Below, piece after piece: positions 19,566-28,928 of a stretch of DNA of 64,000 nt. The notes under the pieces were generated by a model that worked only from the letters and a program-made list of their open reading frames with translations, had not been told where the DNA came from and made no database searches. How positions within the stretch are numbered: the stretch's first letter is position 1; the number at the start of each line of letters is the position of its first letter. Source of the stretch: Jejuia sp049889775 (GTDB lineage: Bacteria; Bacteroidota; Bacteroidia; Flavobacteriales; Flavobacteriaceae). The position numbers were made by a program, and so were the translations under genes. The stretch spans positions 1 to 64,000 of the forward strand of contig JBMHCT010000005.1 of NCBI GenBank assembly GCA_049889775.1, written 5' to 3'.

Positions 19566-19678
19566 TTAGGCTGATTTTTGAAAATTTTATGTCATTTCAA
19601 GAGTAACATTTAAATCATTCAAAAAATGTAATGATTTCTAGTTTTTTCGCATTTTTTCTACTTTCAATACTAAAGGTT

Positions 19679-19708
19679 TTTCCAAAACCTAGCAAAGTAT
19701 TACTTTTG
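19679..19708 (+). promoter_or_regulatory. pdhA promoter
   Basis: TACTTTTG (19701-19708) is an exact TAnnTTTG match. At 19 bp upstream is TTT (19679-19681) instead of TTG. It lies 33 bases ahead of the pdhA start. Confidence 0.55.
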
Positions 19709-19740
19709 TATTTCGCTTTATAAAAATATAATATTTGTCG

Positions 19741-20739
19741 ATGCAAAAAATCACAAAAGAGGTTTACCTTAAATGGTACGAAGACATGTTATTCTGGAGA
19801 AAGTTTGAGGATAAGCTAGCTGCGGTATACATTCAGCAAAAAGTAAGAGGATTTCTTCATTTATACAATGGTCAAGAAGCAGTTTTAGCAGGAGCGCTTC
19901 ACGCGATGGATCTTACCAAAGATAAAATGATTACTGCTTATCGTAACCACGTTCAACCTATTGGTATGGGGGAAGATCCTAAACGTGTAATGGCAGAGTT
20001 ATATGGTAAAGTTACTGGTACTTCAAAAGGTATGGGTGGCTCCATGCATATTTTTTCGAAAGAACATCGCTTTTATGGAGGTCATGGTATTGTTGGAGGG
20101 CAAATTCCTTTAGGAGCAGGTATAGCCTTTGGCGATAAATATCACGGCAGTGACGCGGTTACTTTATGTTGTTTTGGTGATGGTGCTGCTAGACAAGGGT
20201 CATTGCACGAAACATTCAATTTAGCAATGCTTTGGAATTTACCAGTGGTTTTTGTTTGTGAAAACAATGGTTATGCCATGGGAACTTCGGTAGAACGTAC
20301 TGCGAATCATGACGATATTTGGAAATTAGGTTTGGGTTATGAAATGCCTTCCGCACCCGTTGATGGTATGAATCCTGTGAAAGTGGCAGAAGCTTTTGAT
20401 GAAGCTATTCAGCGCGCAAGAAAAGGTGGTGGACCAACATTTTTAGAATTGAAAACGTACCGCTACCGTGGACATTCTATGTCTGATGCACAGCATTACA
20501 GAACAAAGGCAGAGGTTGAAGAATACAAGAAAATAGATCCTATTACGCAAGTAAAGGATGTTATTCTTGAAAAGAAATATGCCACCGAAGATGAAATAAA
20601 GGTCATAGATAAACGTGTTAAGGCAAAGGTAACCGAATGTGAGAAGTTTGCAGAAGAATCTCCGTTCCCTGAAATTCAGCAACTCTATGATATGGTTTAC
20701 GAGCAAGAAGATTATCCATTTATACCACACAAATTATAA
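19741..20739 (+). CDS. pdhA: Pyruvate dehydrogenase E1 component, alpha subunit
   Basis: This is the thiamine-diphosphate-binding subunit of the pyruvate dehydrogenase complex (332 aa), which decarboxylates pyruvate to acetyl-CoA. The ThDP motif begins at GDGAARQG and ends at ENN about 30 residues on. The phosphorylation-loop-like YRYRGHSMSD segment is present. The frame extends two codons upstream through a TTG, but ATG 19741 has the better position. pdhC follows after 3 bases. The E1 beta subunit is not adjacent, which is common in this family. Confidence 0.95.
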   Translation: MQKITKEVYLKWYEDMLFWRKFEDKLAAVYIQQKVRGFLHLYNGQEAVLAGALHAMDLTKDKMITAYRNHVQPIGMGEDPKRVMAELYGKVTGTSKGMGGSMHIFSKEHRFYGGHGIVGGQIPLGAGIAFGDKYHGSDAVTLCCFGDGAARQGSLHETFNLAMLWNLPVVFVCENNGYAMGTSVERTANHDDIWKLGLGYEMPSAPVDGMNPVKVAEAFDEAIQRARKGGGPTFLELKTYRYRGHSMSDAQHYRTKAEVEEYKKIDPITQVKDVILEKKYATEDEIKVIDKRVKAKVTECEKFAEESPFPEIQQLYDMVYEQEDYPFIPHKL

Positions 20740-20742
20740 GAT

Positions 20743-22377
20743 ATGGCAATAGTTGTAAATATGCCACGTTTGAGCGACACTATGGAAGAAGGTACTGTCG
20801 CAACTTGGTTGAAAAAAGTAGGTGATAAGATAGAAGAAGGTGATATTTTGGCCGAAATTGAAACAGACAAAGCTACGATGGAGTTCGAGTCTTTCAATGA
20901 AGGCACATTGTTACATATTGGAGTTCAGGAAGGAGAAACTACTAAAGTTGATGAGCTTTTAGCGATTATTGGAGAAGAAGGAGAAGATATCTCAGATTTG
21001 TTAAATGGTGGAGGATCTGCAGCTTTAGGAAAAGTTGAAGAAACAAAAGCTGAAGATACTCCTGCCACTGTAGAAGAAACAAAAACTGAAGAGACTCCGG
21101 CACAAGAATTGCCAGAAGGTGTTATTGTAGTTACTATGCCAAGGTTAAGTGATACTATGGAAGAAGGGACTGTGGCTACTTGGTTAAAGAAAGTAGGAGA
21201 TACTGTTGAAGAAGGAGATATTTTGGCCGAAATAGAAACAGATAAGGCTACCATGGAGTTTGAATCGTTTCAATCTGGTACTTTGTTAGAAATAGGTTTA
21301 AAAGAAGGAGAGTCAGCTAAGGTAGATGAACTCTTAGCCATAATTGGGCCGGCAGGAACTGATGTTTCAGGTGTTGCTGCTAATTTTTCAGCATCTTCTG
21401 GCGCACCAGCAAAAAAGGAGGAAGCTCCGAAGACAGAAACTAAGATAGCGACTCCAAAGGTAACTGTTCCTGCTAAAACTGAAATAAAAACTAAAGCACC
21501 GGTACCAACGCCTGTGACAGAAAATGGTAGATTATACGTTTCTCCACTAGCTAAAAAGTTAGCCGAAGAAAAAGGCATCAACTTGACTAAAGTGCAAGGT
21601 TCTGGTGAGAACGGACGAATCGTAAAAAGAGATATTGAAAATTATGAACCAGCTGCTGGAGCTGCGGCTGTTGGTAAATTTGTACCAACTGGAACTGAAG
21701 ATTTTGATGAAATACCAAACTCGCAAATGCGTAAAGCAATTGCTAAGTCATTAACCAAATCTAAATTTTCTGCACCTCATTATTATTTGGCAGTTGAATT
21801 TGATATGGATAATGCTATTGCGTTCCGTAAACAATTCAATTCAATACCTGATACTAAAATTTCATTCAACGATATTGTTGTTAAGGCTTGTGCGATGGCC
21901 CTTAAGCAACATCCTCAGGTTAACTCGCAATGGTTTGATGACAAAATGCGTTTAAACAATCACGTTCATATCGGTGTTGCGGTAGCAGTACCAGACGGAT
22001 TGGTTGTACCTGTTGTGCGATTTGCAAATGAGCAAAGTTTACCACAAATAGGCGCTGAGGTTAAGGATTTAGCTGGAAAGGCGAGAAACAAGAAATTGAC
22101 GCCAGATGAGATGTCTGGAAGTACATTTACCGTGTCTAACCTTGGTATGTTTGGTATTGATTACTTTACTTCAATTATCAATCAACCTAATTCCGCCATT
22201 TTATCTGTAGGGTCTATAGTTCAAAAACCTGTGGTTAAAGAAGGGCAAATTGTAGTAGGTAATACAATGAAATTAACGCTTGCTTGTGATCATAGAACTG
22301 TTGATGGTGCCACAGGAGCACAATTCTTGCAAACCTTGAAAGGTTACATTGAAAATCCTATAACAATGCTTGTGTAA
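20743..22377 (+). CDS. pdhC: Pyruvate dehydrogenase E2 component (dihydrolipoamide acetyltransferase)
   Basis: This core subunit of the complex (544 aa) transfers acetyl groups to CoA. It carries two lipoyl domains (about 1-77 and 127-203), each with the lipoylation motif ETDKATMEFES (Lys43 and Lys168), joined by Ala/Pro/Thr/Glu-rich linkers. The E3-binding domain is at about 263-301 (YVSPLAKKLAEEKG), and the catalytic domain ends with HRTVDGATGA (active His). The two lipoyl domains are nearly the same in protein but differ at many third codon positions. It is co-transcribed with pdhA. Confidence 0.95.
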   Translation: MAIVVNMPRLSDTMEEGTVATWLKKVGDKIEEGDILAEIETDKATMEFESFNEGTLLHIGVQEGETTKVDELLAIIGEEGEDISDLLNGGGSAALGKVEETKAEDTPATVEETKTEETPAQELPEGVIVVTMPRLSDTMEEGTVATWLKKVGDTVEEGDILAEIETDKATMEFESFQSGTLLEIGLKEGESAKVDELLAIIGPAGTDVSGVAANFSASSGAPAKKEEAPKTETKIATPKVTVPAKTEIKTKAPVPTPVTENGRLYVSPLAKKLAEEKGINLTKVQGSGENGRIVKRDIENYEPAAGAAAVGKFVPTGTEDFDEIPNSQMRKAIAKSLTKSKFSAPHYYLAVEFDMDNAIAFRKQFNSIPDTKISFNDIVVKACAMALKQHPQVNSQWFDDKMRLNNHVHIGVAVAVPDGLVVPVVRFANEQSLPQIGAEVKDLAGKARNKKLTPDEMSGSTFTVSNLGMFGIDYFTSIINQPNSAILSVGSIVQKPVVKEGQIVVGNTMKLTLACDHRTVDGATGAQFLQTLKGYIENPITMLV

Positions 22378-22437
22378 GTTTGATTAAGCAACTCTGATAT
22401 TAATTCAGAAAATCATATTAAATAATACTTAAAAATT

Positions 22438-22470
22438 AAACCTGTTTCAATGTAATGAGGCAGGTTTCTT
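22438..22470 (+). terminator. terminator after pdhC
   Basis: AAACCTGTTTCA (22438-22449) pairs with TGAGGCAGGTTT (22456-22467) over 12 positions, counting two G-U pairs, with loop ATGTAA. The trailing T-run is short. Confidence 0.65.
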
Positions 22471-22495
22471 TATATTTATATTGAAATACTTTACT

Positions 22496-23473
22496 ATGAT
22501 TCGGTTTAATTCAATATTTTTTCTTTTGCTATTTGCCTCATGCGCTATAAATCAAAAAGCCACAGATGGGGAACCAGGAAAGGACGGTCTTAGTTTATCG
22601 CAATTAGTCACGACTGCAAGCATAAAAGAAAATTTAGAGTATTTGGCTTCGGATGAATTAGAAGGCAGAAATACAGGTACAAAAGGCATAGAAAAGGCAG
22701 CGATTTATATTGAGCAATTTTTTGAAGATAATAATGTAAAACCTTATTTTGAAACATATCGGGATAGTTTTAATATAAAGGATATTGTTGGTTATAATAT
22801 TGTTGGTTATGTTGAAGGAACTGATGCTGATTTAAAAAATGAATTCGTAATTCTTGGAGCGCACTATGATCATGTTGGAACAGCCAAGGAAGTAGAAGGC
22901 GATACTATTGCCAATGGTGCTAATGATGATGCTTCTGGTACTGTAGCAGTTATGCAATGGGCTAAATATTTTGGAAAGTCAAAGTCCAATAAGCGTAGCA
23001 TACTCTTTACATTATTCTCAGCAGAGGAAATGGGGCTAAAGGGATCCGAGCACTTAGCAAAACGTTTAAAGAACTATGATATTGATCTATATACGATGAT
23101 TAATTTTGAAATGATTGGAGTACCACGTTCCGAAACGGACGTAATGTCATATATCACAGGATTTGAGAAATCTAATATAAGTGAAAAGCTAAATACTTAT
23201 GCCAATACGGAAATTATTGGTTTTTTTGGGAAGGCAAGACAGTTTCAATTGTTCAGAAGATCGGATAATTATCCTTTTTACAAAGAATTTGGTACACCTT
23301 CACACGCTATTTCTACATTTGATTTTACAAATTTTGAATATTATCACCATGTAGATGATGAAGCTGATAAGATGGATTTTGAACACATGACCAATTTTGT
23401 AAAAAAAATGATTCCAGCAATTAAAGGGATGACCAATTCTGCTTCAAAAGAAATAAAAATTAATAATGAGTAA
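22496..23473 (+). CDS. M28-family zinc aminopeptidase, lipoprotein
   Basis: This exported peptidase (325 aa) starts at ATG 22496, which gives a signal peptide with the lipobox LFASC; a TTG five codons upstream is less likely. Zinc-ligand motifs of the M28 family are visible: GAHYDHVG (His, Asp), NGANDDASGT (Asp), FSAEEMGLKGS (Glu-Glu) and late HHVDDEADK (His). It probably trims peptides in the periplasm or at the surface. The following SDR gene overlaps its end by 8 bases, which suggests translational coupling. Confidence 0.88.
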   Translation: MIRFNSIFFLLLFASCAINQKATDGEPGKDGLSLSQLVTTASIKENLEYLASDELEGRNTGTKGIEKAAIYIEQFFEDNNVKPYFETYRDSFNIKDIVGYNIVGYVEGTDADLKNEFVILGAHYDHVGTAKEVEGDTIANGANDDASGTVAVMQWAKYFGKSKSNKRSILFTLFSAEEMGLKGSEHLAKRLKNYDIDLYTMINFEMIGVPRSETDVMSYITGFEKSNISEKLNTYANTEIIGFFGKARQFQLFRRSDNYPFYKEFGTPSHAISTFDFTNFEYYHHVDDEADKMDFEHMTNFVKKMIPAIKGMTNSASKEIKINNE

Positions 23474-24149
23474 AACTATTATAATTACTGGTACAAGTAG
23501 GGGTATAGGCTTTCAGTTGGTGCAACTTTTTGCCGAAGCAGGGTATCAAGTTTTGGCTCTATCGCGAAACGAAAAGCCCATTCAAAATTTGAAACTTAAA
23601 AATGTTACTTGTTTTTCCTTTGATTTAAATGATGCCAATGCTTATGAAAATGTTACAAGTTTTGTCAAAACCCATTGGAATCAGGTAGATATTTTAATTA
23701 ATAATGCAGGTGCTTTACTTAATAAGCCTTTTTCTGAAACTTCAATTTCTGATTTTGAATATGTATACAAAACAAATGTTTTTGGTGTTTCTGAGTTGAC
23801 GAGAGTGGTTTTACCTTTTATGAATAAAGGAAGTCATGTAGTAACCATAAGCTCTATGGGCGGTGTTCAAGGAAGTATGAAGTTTCCAGGATTAGCAGCC
23901 TATAGTTCTAGTAAAGGAGCGGTAATTACGTTGTCGGAATTATTGGCCGAAGAATACAAAGGCGAAGGTATTGCATTTAATGTTTTAGCTTTAGGAGCGG
24001 TACAAACTGAAATGTTGGAAGAGGCATTTCCTGGATATAAAGCACCAACAACGGCTTTAGAAATGGCTGAATATATTTTTGATTTTGCGCTAAATGGGAA
24101 CAAATACTACAACGGAAAACTGTTACAGGTTTCAAATTCTACACCGTAA
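23466..24149 (+). CDS. Short-chain dehydrogenase/reductase
   Basis: This cytoplasmic NAD(P)-binding oxidoreductase (227 aa) has a nucleotide motif TGTSRGIG (8-15), NNAG, a catalytic Ser in ISSMGG, and Tyr/Lys in YSSSKGA. The substrate is unknown. The start overlaps the preceding peptidase gene, and the HAD gene follows after 3 bases, so the three probably form one operon (22496-24797). Confidence 0.88.
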   Translation: MSKTIIITGTSRGIGFQLVQLFAEAGYQVLALSRNEKPIQNLKLKNVTCFSFDLNDANAYENVTSFVKTHWNQVDILINNAGALLNKPFSETSISDFEYVYKTNVFGVSELTRVVLPFMNKGSHVVTISSMGGVQGSMKFPGLAAYSSSKGAVITLSELLAEEYKGEGIAFNVLALGAVQTEMLEEAFPGYKAPTTALEMAEYIFDFALNGNKYYNGKLLQVSNSTP

Positions 24150-24152
24150 TCT

Positions 24153-24797
24153 ATGAGTAAATACAAATGCGTCATTTTTGATTGTGACGGTGTTTTAATT
24201 GATAGCGAATCTATCGCCATTGGTGTTTTAGTAGATATGGCTAATGAAATGGGAGCTAACATGATATTTAAAGAATCGCTTATTGAATTAAAAGGTAAAT
24301 CGTTTAACTCATGTTTAGCTTTAATATCTAAGTTATCAGGTAAATCCATTCCTGAGAATTTCGAAAAAGAATATCGTGCAAGAACGTTTGAGACATTTAA
24401 AAAAGAGATTCAACCTATAAAAGGTATAAAAGAAGTGCTTCAAAAGCTACCACTACCTTTTTGTACTGCCTCAAGCGGACCAGAAAATAAAATACGACTT
24501 AACCTTGAAGTTACCGGGTTATTACCCTTTTTTGGAAACAATATTTTTAGCTGTTATACCATTCAAAAATGGAAACCCGAGCCTGATGTATTTTTATGGG
24601 CGGCTAAAACCATGGGGTTTCAGCCTAAGGAATGTTTGGTAATAGAAGATAGTATTTCTGGCGTAAAAGCAGCACAAGCTGGAGGTTTTGATGTGTTTGG
24701 TTTTACGGAGCACGATTATAAAAATGAACTGGAAGGTTTAGCTACAAAAACCTTTAAAAGTATGAATGTACTTTTGGATATTATTCATTCATCTTAA
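24153..24797 (+). CDS. HAD-family phosphatase (beta-phosphoglucomutase-like)
   Basis: This hydrolase (214 aa) has the HAD motif I FDCDGVLIDSE (8-18; nucleophile Asp), motif II in CTASSG, motif III Lys (KWKPEPDVF) and motif IV IEDSISGVKAA. It belongs to the subgroup with a helical cap that includes 6-phosphogluconate and sugar-phosphate phosphatases. The substrate is not known. It is the last gene of the 22496 operon. Confidence 0.87.
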   Translation: MSKYKCVIFDCDGVLIDSESIAIGVLVDMANEMGANMIFKESLIELKGKSFNSCLALISKLSGKSIPENFEKEYRARTFETFKKEIQPIKGIKEVLQKLPLPFCTASSGPENKIRLNLEVTGLLPFFGNNIFSCYTIQKWKPEPDVFLWAAKTMGFQPKECLVIEDSISGVKAAQAGGFDVFGFTEHDYKNELEGLATKTFKSMNVLLDIIHSS

Positions 24798-24890
24798 GCT
24801 TACCGAGATCTTTTTCACTTAATCGAAATTTATAGATTCCTTAGGGAAAAAAAGAAAGTAATTAATTGAAAACTACTACTTTCGCACAAC

Positions 24891-25487
24891 ATGCAAACCC
24901 AAATTGAAGACTACATACCAAAACCTGCGGTATCTAGAGTTTTACAGCTTCTGGAAAATGGTAATCTCATAATTAAAATTAAGAATGAGAGGAAAACCAA
25001 GCACGGTGATTACAAACCCTTACCAAACGGAAAGCATCAAATAACTATCAATTCCAATTTAAATCAGTTTAGGTTTTTAATTACCCTTGTACATGAAATT
25101 GCTCATTTTGAAGCATTTCAAAAATATGGTAGATACATTAAACCACATGGTAAGGATTGGAAGCGCGTGTTTCAACACTTAATGTTACCTTTTATTAATC
25201 CTGAAATTTTCCCTAACGAGATACTACCACTTTTGGCACACCATTTTAAAAATCCAAAGGCGAGTAGCGATACAGATGTTAATTTATCGTTAGCTTTAAA
25301 ACGATTTGATAGTCCGAACAATAAAACTTATATTTTTGAAGTACCGTTTGGCAGTACCTTCAAAATATACAACGGTAGAATATTTAAAATGATACAAAAA
25401 CGTGTAAAACGTTTTGAATGTATAGAATTGAAAACAGGAAAGCTCTATCTTTTTAATGCCAATGCGGAAGTTGAGCTAATACATTGA
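24891..25487 (+). CDS. SprT-like zinc-metallopeptidase-domain protein
   Basis: This cytoplasmic protein (198 aa) has the SprT-like motif VHEIAH (zinc ligands His68 and His72, Glu69) and a downstream HGKDWKRVF with a third His. The C-terminal third has a beta-rich region in place of a zinc ribbon. SprT proteins are linked to DNA-protein crosslink handling, but the role in Bacteroidota is unproven. Mannose-1-phosphate guanylyltransferase begins 13 bases later. Confidence 0.83.
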   Translation: MQTQIEDYIPKPAVSRVLQLLENGNLIIKIKNERKTKHGDYKPLPNGKHQITINSNLNQFRFLITLVHEIAHFEAFQKYGRYIKPHGKDWKRVFQHLMLPFINPEIFPNEILPLLAHHFKNPKASSDTDVNLSLALKRFDSPNNKTYIFEVPFGSTFKIYNGRIFKMIQKRVKRFECIELKTGKLYLFNANAEVELIH

Positions 25488-25500
25488 AATTACTAAAATT

Positions 25501-26580
25501 ATGAATAAAAATTATTACGCAATATTAATGGCCGGAGGTGTAGGCTCTCGTTTTTGGCCTGTAAGTACCCAAGAATTCCCAAAACAGTTTCACGATATGC
25601 TTGGTACTGGTGATACATTGATTCAAAAGACATTTGGGAGGCTATCTAAGCTCATACCGAAAGAGAATATCCTTATTTTAACCAATGAGCGATATAACGA
25701 TTTGGTTTTAGAACAGTTGCCTGAAGTGGAACAAAGACAGGTAGTTTTAGAGCCTGCTATGAGAAATACAGCACCGTGTATTTTGTATGCCTCTTTAAAG
25801 ATTCAGAAAGAGAACCCTAATGCTGTAATGATTGTGGCACCAAGCGATCATTGGATTGAAGATGAGGATACGTTCTCTAAAAATGTACAAGAGGCTTTTG
25901 ATTTTTGTGAGGAAAATGATGCTTTGATGACGCTAGGTATTCAGCCTACATTTCCAAATACTGGTTATGGTTATATTGAATTTGATAAAACTTCAGAAAA
26001 TGTTGTAAAGCCAGTAAACCAATTCCGTGAAAAACCAGATTATGAAACAGCCAAAGAGTTTATTTCGCAAGGTAATTTCCTTTGGAATGCTGGAATTTTT
26101 ATGTGGAGTGTGAAAAGTGCAGTTAAAGCGTTTCAAAGTAGTCAACCCAAATTATATGCACACTTTGAAAAAGGTATTTCTTCTTACAACACGCCTTCGG
26201 AAAGTGAATTTATCAAAGAAAATTATCCAAAGGCAGATAATATCTCGGTGGATTATGCCATAATGGAAAAGTCGGATAATGTTTTCGTTATCGCAGCAGA
26301 ATTTGATTGGAACGATTTGGGTACTTGGGGAAGTTTATACGATAAATTAGATAAAAATGAAGATGGAAACGCAGTGGTGAACGCCAGAACTTTGGTAGAA
26401 GATGCTTCTGGTAACTTGATTAGAACAAAGAGTGATAAGATCGTTGTTGTAGATGGTGTAAGTGATTACATTATTGTTGACAAGGAGGATGTGCTTTTGA
26501 TTTATCCAAAATCTAAAGAGCAAGATATTAAGAAAACGCTTCAGAATGTAAAAGATAAATTTGGAGAGCAATATGGCTAG
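25501..26580 (+). CDS. manC: Mannose-1-phosphate guanylyltransferase
   Basis: This sugar nucleotidyltransferase (359 aa) makes GDP-mannose from GTP and mannose-1-phosphate for cell-surface glycans. It shows the pyrophosphorylase signature MAGGVGSRFWP (11-21), the QKTFGRL segment, VAPSDHWI, NTGYGYIEF, FREKPD and FLWNAGIFMW, and DWNDLGTWGSLY. It is the short form, without a phosphomannose-isomerase domain. No glycan cluster surrounds it. Confidence 0.93.
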   Translation: MNKNYYAILMAGGVGSRFWPVSTQEFPKQFHDMLGTGDTLIQKTFGRLSKLIPKENILILTNERYNDLVLEQLPEVEQRQVVLEPAMRNTAPCILYASLKIQKENPNAVMIVAPSDHWIEDEDTFSKNVQEAFDFCEENDALMTLGIQPTFPNTGYGYIEFDKTSENVVKPVNQFREKPDYETAKEFISQGNFLWNAGIFMWSVKSAVKAFQSSQPKLYAHFEKGISSYNTPSESEFIKENYPKADNISVDYAIMEKSDNVFVIAAEFDWNDLGTWGSLYDKLDKNEDGNAVVNARTLVEDASGNLIRTKSDKIVVVDGVSDYIIVDKEDVLLIYPKSKEQDIKKTLQNVKDKFGEQYG

Positions 26581-26643
26581 AGCTTAGCTTTTTTGTAATC
26601 TAAATTGTATTATATTCGTAGGTATTGATGTAATTTAGATAAC

Positions 26644-28113
26644 ATGGAAGAAAGTAAATTTAATTTCTCTGAAGAGGAAGCTACTAAAAATAAGGAACAA
26701 AGTGTAGAGCAATCTAAAAAAGATGTACAAAAGGATGCTCAAGGCTTATTTGCTAGTATTTCTAAGTTTCTCAACGAGCTTTTAGATTTCAGGGACGATA
26801 CAGATAGGCAAGCTACTATTGCAGCAATTAAGGCTGATATCCCTTTTAAAGGCGCTACCGCTTGGATATTGGTGTGTTCGATAATGGTAGCCTCAATTGG
26901 ACTTAATGCAGACTCTACAGCAGTTGTAATTGGTGCCATGTTAATCTCTCCCTTAATGGGGCCTATTTTAGGCGTTGGTCTTTCCATAGCTATAAATGAT
27001 ATAGATACGTTAAAAAAGTCGTTAATAAATTTAGCAACCATGATAGTGTTAAGTTTGTTAACGGCTTTCTTGTTTTTTAAGTTCTTCCCTACGGCAGATA
27101 TAATGACCAACGAGCTTTTTGGAAGAACAAAACCAGATGTACGAGATGTGTTAATTGCGTTTTTTGGGGGTGCGGCACTCATCATAGCCAGAACTAAAAA
27201 AGGCACTATAGCTTCAGTAATATTTGGTGTAGCAATTGCAACGGCATTAATGCCGCCTTTGTGTACCGCAGGGTATGGATTGGCCCATAATTGGGACCAT
27301 TTTGTTGGAGCCATGTACCTCTTTACCATTAATACTATTTTTATTGCTTTGGCAACCTTTTTGGTGTTGAAGATTTTACGTTTTCCAATGCTGCGATATG
27401 CAAATTCGAAAAAGCGAAAACGCATTGCTAGATTAGCCTCTTTTGTTGCTATACTGGTAATGGCACCTGCAATTTGGACGTTTGTAAAGTTTATTCGTCA
27501 GAGTGGTTTAGAGGGTGATTATAATAATTTTATGAAAGTTGAAGTAGAATCAAACAACGAATTGTGGTTGCAAAAGGCAATTCCAAATTGGGACGAGAAA
27601 ACTATCACCTTATATTTCAACGGTGAAGTAACCGATGCAACCGTTGCTGATTTAACCAACGAAATTAAAAACTATGAGAAAATAAAAGACTTTTTACTTG
27701 ATATCAAAGGAAATAAAAATAGAAGTTTTGATAAGATTTCAGATGCTTATGATAGAGCAATTCGAGATTTAGATATTAAGGACAATATTATATTGAGCTT
27801 ACAAAAGCAAATAGAAACACTACAAGACAACATAACCCTTCTAAATAAGCAGATAGAGACAAAAAGTAATACTAATGAGATCTCTTTTACTAATCTATCC
27901 AAAGACGCTAAGGTAAGATTTAAAGATCTCGAATACTTTGGCTACTCTAAAATGTTACAATCCAAGGATTTTATTAATATAGATACCATTACAGCAATTC
28001 GTTTGCAATGGAATAAAAGTCTTCCAGATAGTTTACTTCCTAAGAAAGAAGAAGAATTGAAAACATGGCTATCCAAAGAATTAAATCAGAATACCATTTA
28101 CATTTTAAAATAA
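26644..28113 (+). CDS. DUF389 family membrane protein
   Basis: The protein (489 aa) has a charged cytoplasmic N-terminus (1-65), then a membrane region of about six helices (70-285) with the DUF389 signature GLNADSTAVVIGAMLISPLMGPILG. A long soluble C-terminus (300-489) follows, which includes a predicted coiled coil (about 375-420, repeated Leu/Ile/Gln/Glu spacing). The function of DUF389 is unknown. The soluble extension is longer than in the basic family. The next gene, an SDR, is 12 bases downstream. Confidence 0.85.
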   Translation: MEESKFNFSEEEATKNKEQSVEQSKKDVQKDAQGLFASISKFLNELLDFRDDTDRQATIAAIKADIPFKGATAWILVCSIMVASIGLNADSTAVVIGAMLISPLMGPILGVGLSIAINDIDTLKKSLINLATMIVLSLLTAFLFFKFFPTADIMTNELFGRTKPDVRDVLIAFFGGAALIIARTKKGTIASVIFGVAIATALMPPLCTAGYGLAHNWDHFVGAMYLFTINTIFIALATFLVLKILRFPMLRYANSKKRKRIARLASFVAILVMAPAIWTFVKFIRQSGLEGDYNNFMKVEVESNNELWLQKAIPNWDEKTITLYFNGEVTDATVADLTNEIKNYEKIKDFLLDIKGNKNRSFDKISDAYDRAIRDLDIKDNIILSLQKQIETLQDNITLLNKQIETKSNTNEISFTNLSKDAKVRFKDLEYFGYSKMLQSKDFINIDTITAIRLQWNKSLPDSLLPKKEEELKTWLSKELNQNTIYILK

Positions 28114-28125
28114 AAGCACATTTAA

Positions 28126-28827
28126 ATGGTTCAAAATCAAATTTTAGTTACCGGGGCTAACCGTGGTTTAGGTCTTGGTTTTACTGAATACTACTTAAAC
28201 AACAACTGCACGGTAGTTGCGTGTTTCAGAAGTAGTTCTAATAGGTCAAGACTAAATGATCTAAAAGCAGAATTTGCTGCAAACTTGATTCTGCAAGATT
28301 TAGACGTATCTCAAGAAAAATCAATTCAGTTATGTACTTCTCAATTAGCCAAACAATCCTTTAAGTTTGATATAGTTATCAATAACGCAGGTGTTTTTAA
28401 AGAAGAAAATCTTGGAGAATGGCAATCTTCAACTTTTGAGACTACTTTTCAAGTAAATAGTATTGGCATTGCTTTGTTTTCCCAGGCAATTTTACCTTTA
28501 ATAACGTCTAACGGAAAGTTGATTAATATGTCTTCTGGTTTAGGTTCTATTGAAAGCATAATAAATCCAGAAGTAGGTTTTGAAGCATATGCTATGAGTA
28601 AAGCTGCTGTCAACATGTTCACGAAACGATTTGCTGCTAAAAAAGCTACTGAAGATATAATTATAGTGGCTTTAAGTCCAGGTTGGGTACAAACTGATAT
28701 GGGAGGAATGGAGGCGCCCTTAACAGTTGCCGAAGCTATTGAAAAAATAGCACTTGTTATTAAAAACCTTACTTTAAAAGATTCAGGTAAATTTCTTTCT
28801 GAGGAAGGAGATGAACTACCATGGTAA
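28126..28827 (+). CDS. Short-chain dehydrogenase/reductase (paralogue of the 33272 gene)
   Basis: This SDR (233 aa) shows TGANRGLGLG (8-17), NNAG, MSSGLGS and YAMSKAA for the nucleotide and catalytic sites. Its C-terminal pattern (LxLKDSGKFLxxEGxELPW) matches the exported SDR at 33272-34090, so the two are close relatives; this one has no signal peptide. The substrate is unknown. It is probably co-transcribed with the DUF389 gene. Confidence 0.87.
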   Translation: MVQNQILVTGANRGLGLGFTEYYLNNNCTVVACFRSSSNRSRLNDLKAEFAANLILQDLDVSQEKSIQLCTSQLAKQSFKFDIVINNAGVFKEENLGEWQSSTFETTFQVNSIGIALFSQAILPLITSNGKLINMSSGLGSIESIINPEVGFEAYAMSKAAVNMFTKRFAAKKATEDIIIVALSPGWVQTDMGGMEAPLTVAEAIEKIALVIKNLTLKDSGKFLSEEGDELPW

Positions 28828-28928
28828 TTTTAAGTTCTTAAACTATAAATTTGATTAAAATCTACTATACTTTTGTAGTATATTTAAAAATACAATCGAT
28901 TGTATTTTTAACTTTTAAGCTAAACTTA

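Noticed and set aside
20925..21581. Two antisense open frames in pdhC
   Set aside because: They mirror the repeated lipoyl domains and linkers of the real gene.
26739..27425. Antisense open frame of 228 codons in the DUF389 gene
   Set aside because: It is on the opposite strand of a clear membrane-protein gene, with no matching family and no promoter or separate start signals; such shadows are usual opposite membrane genes.
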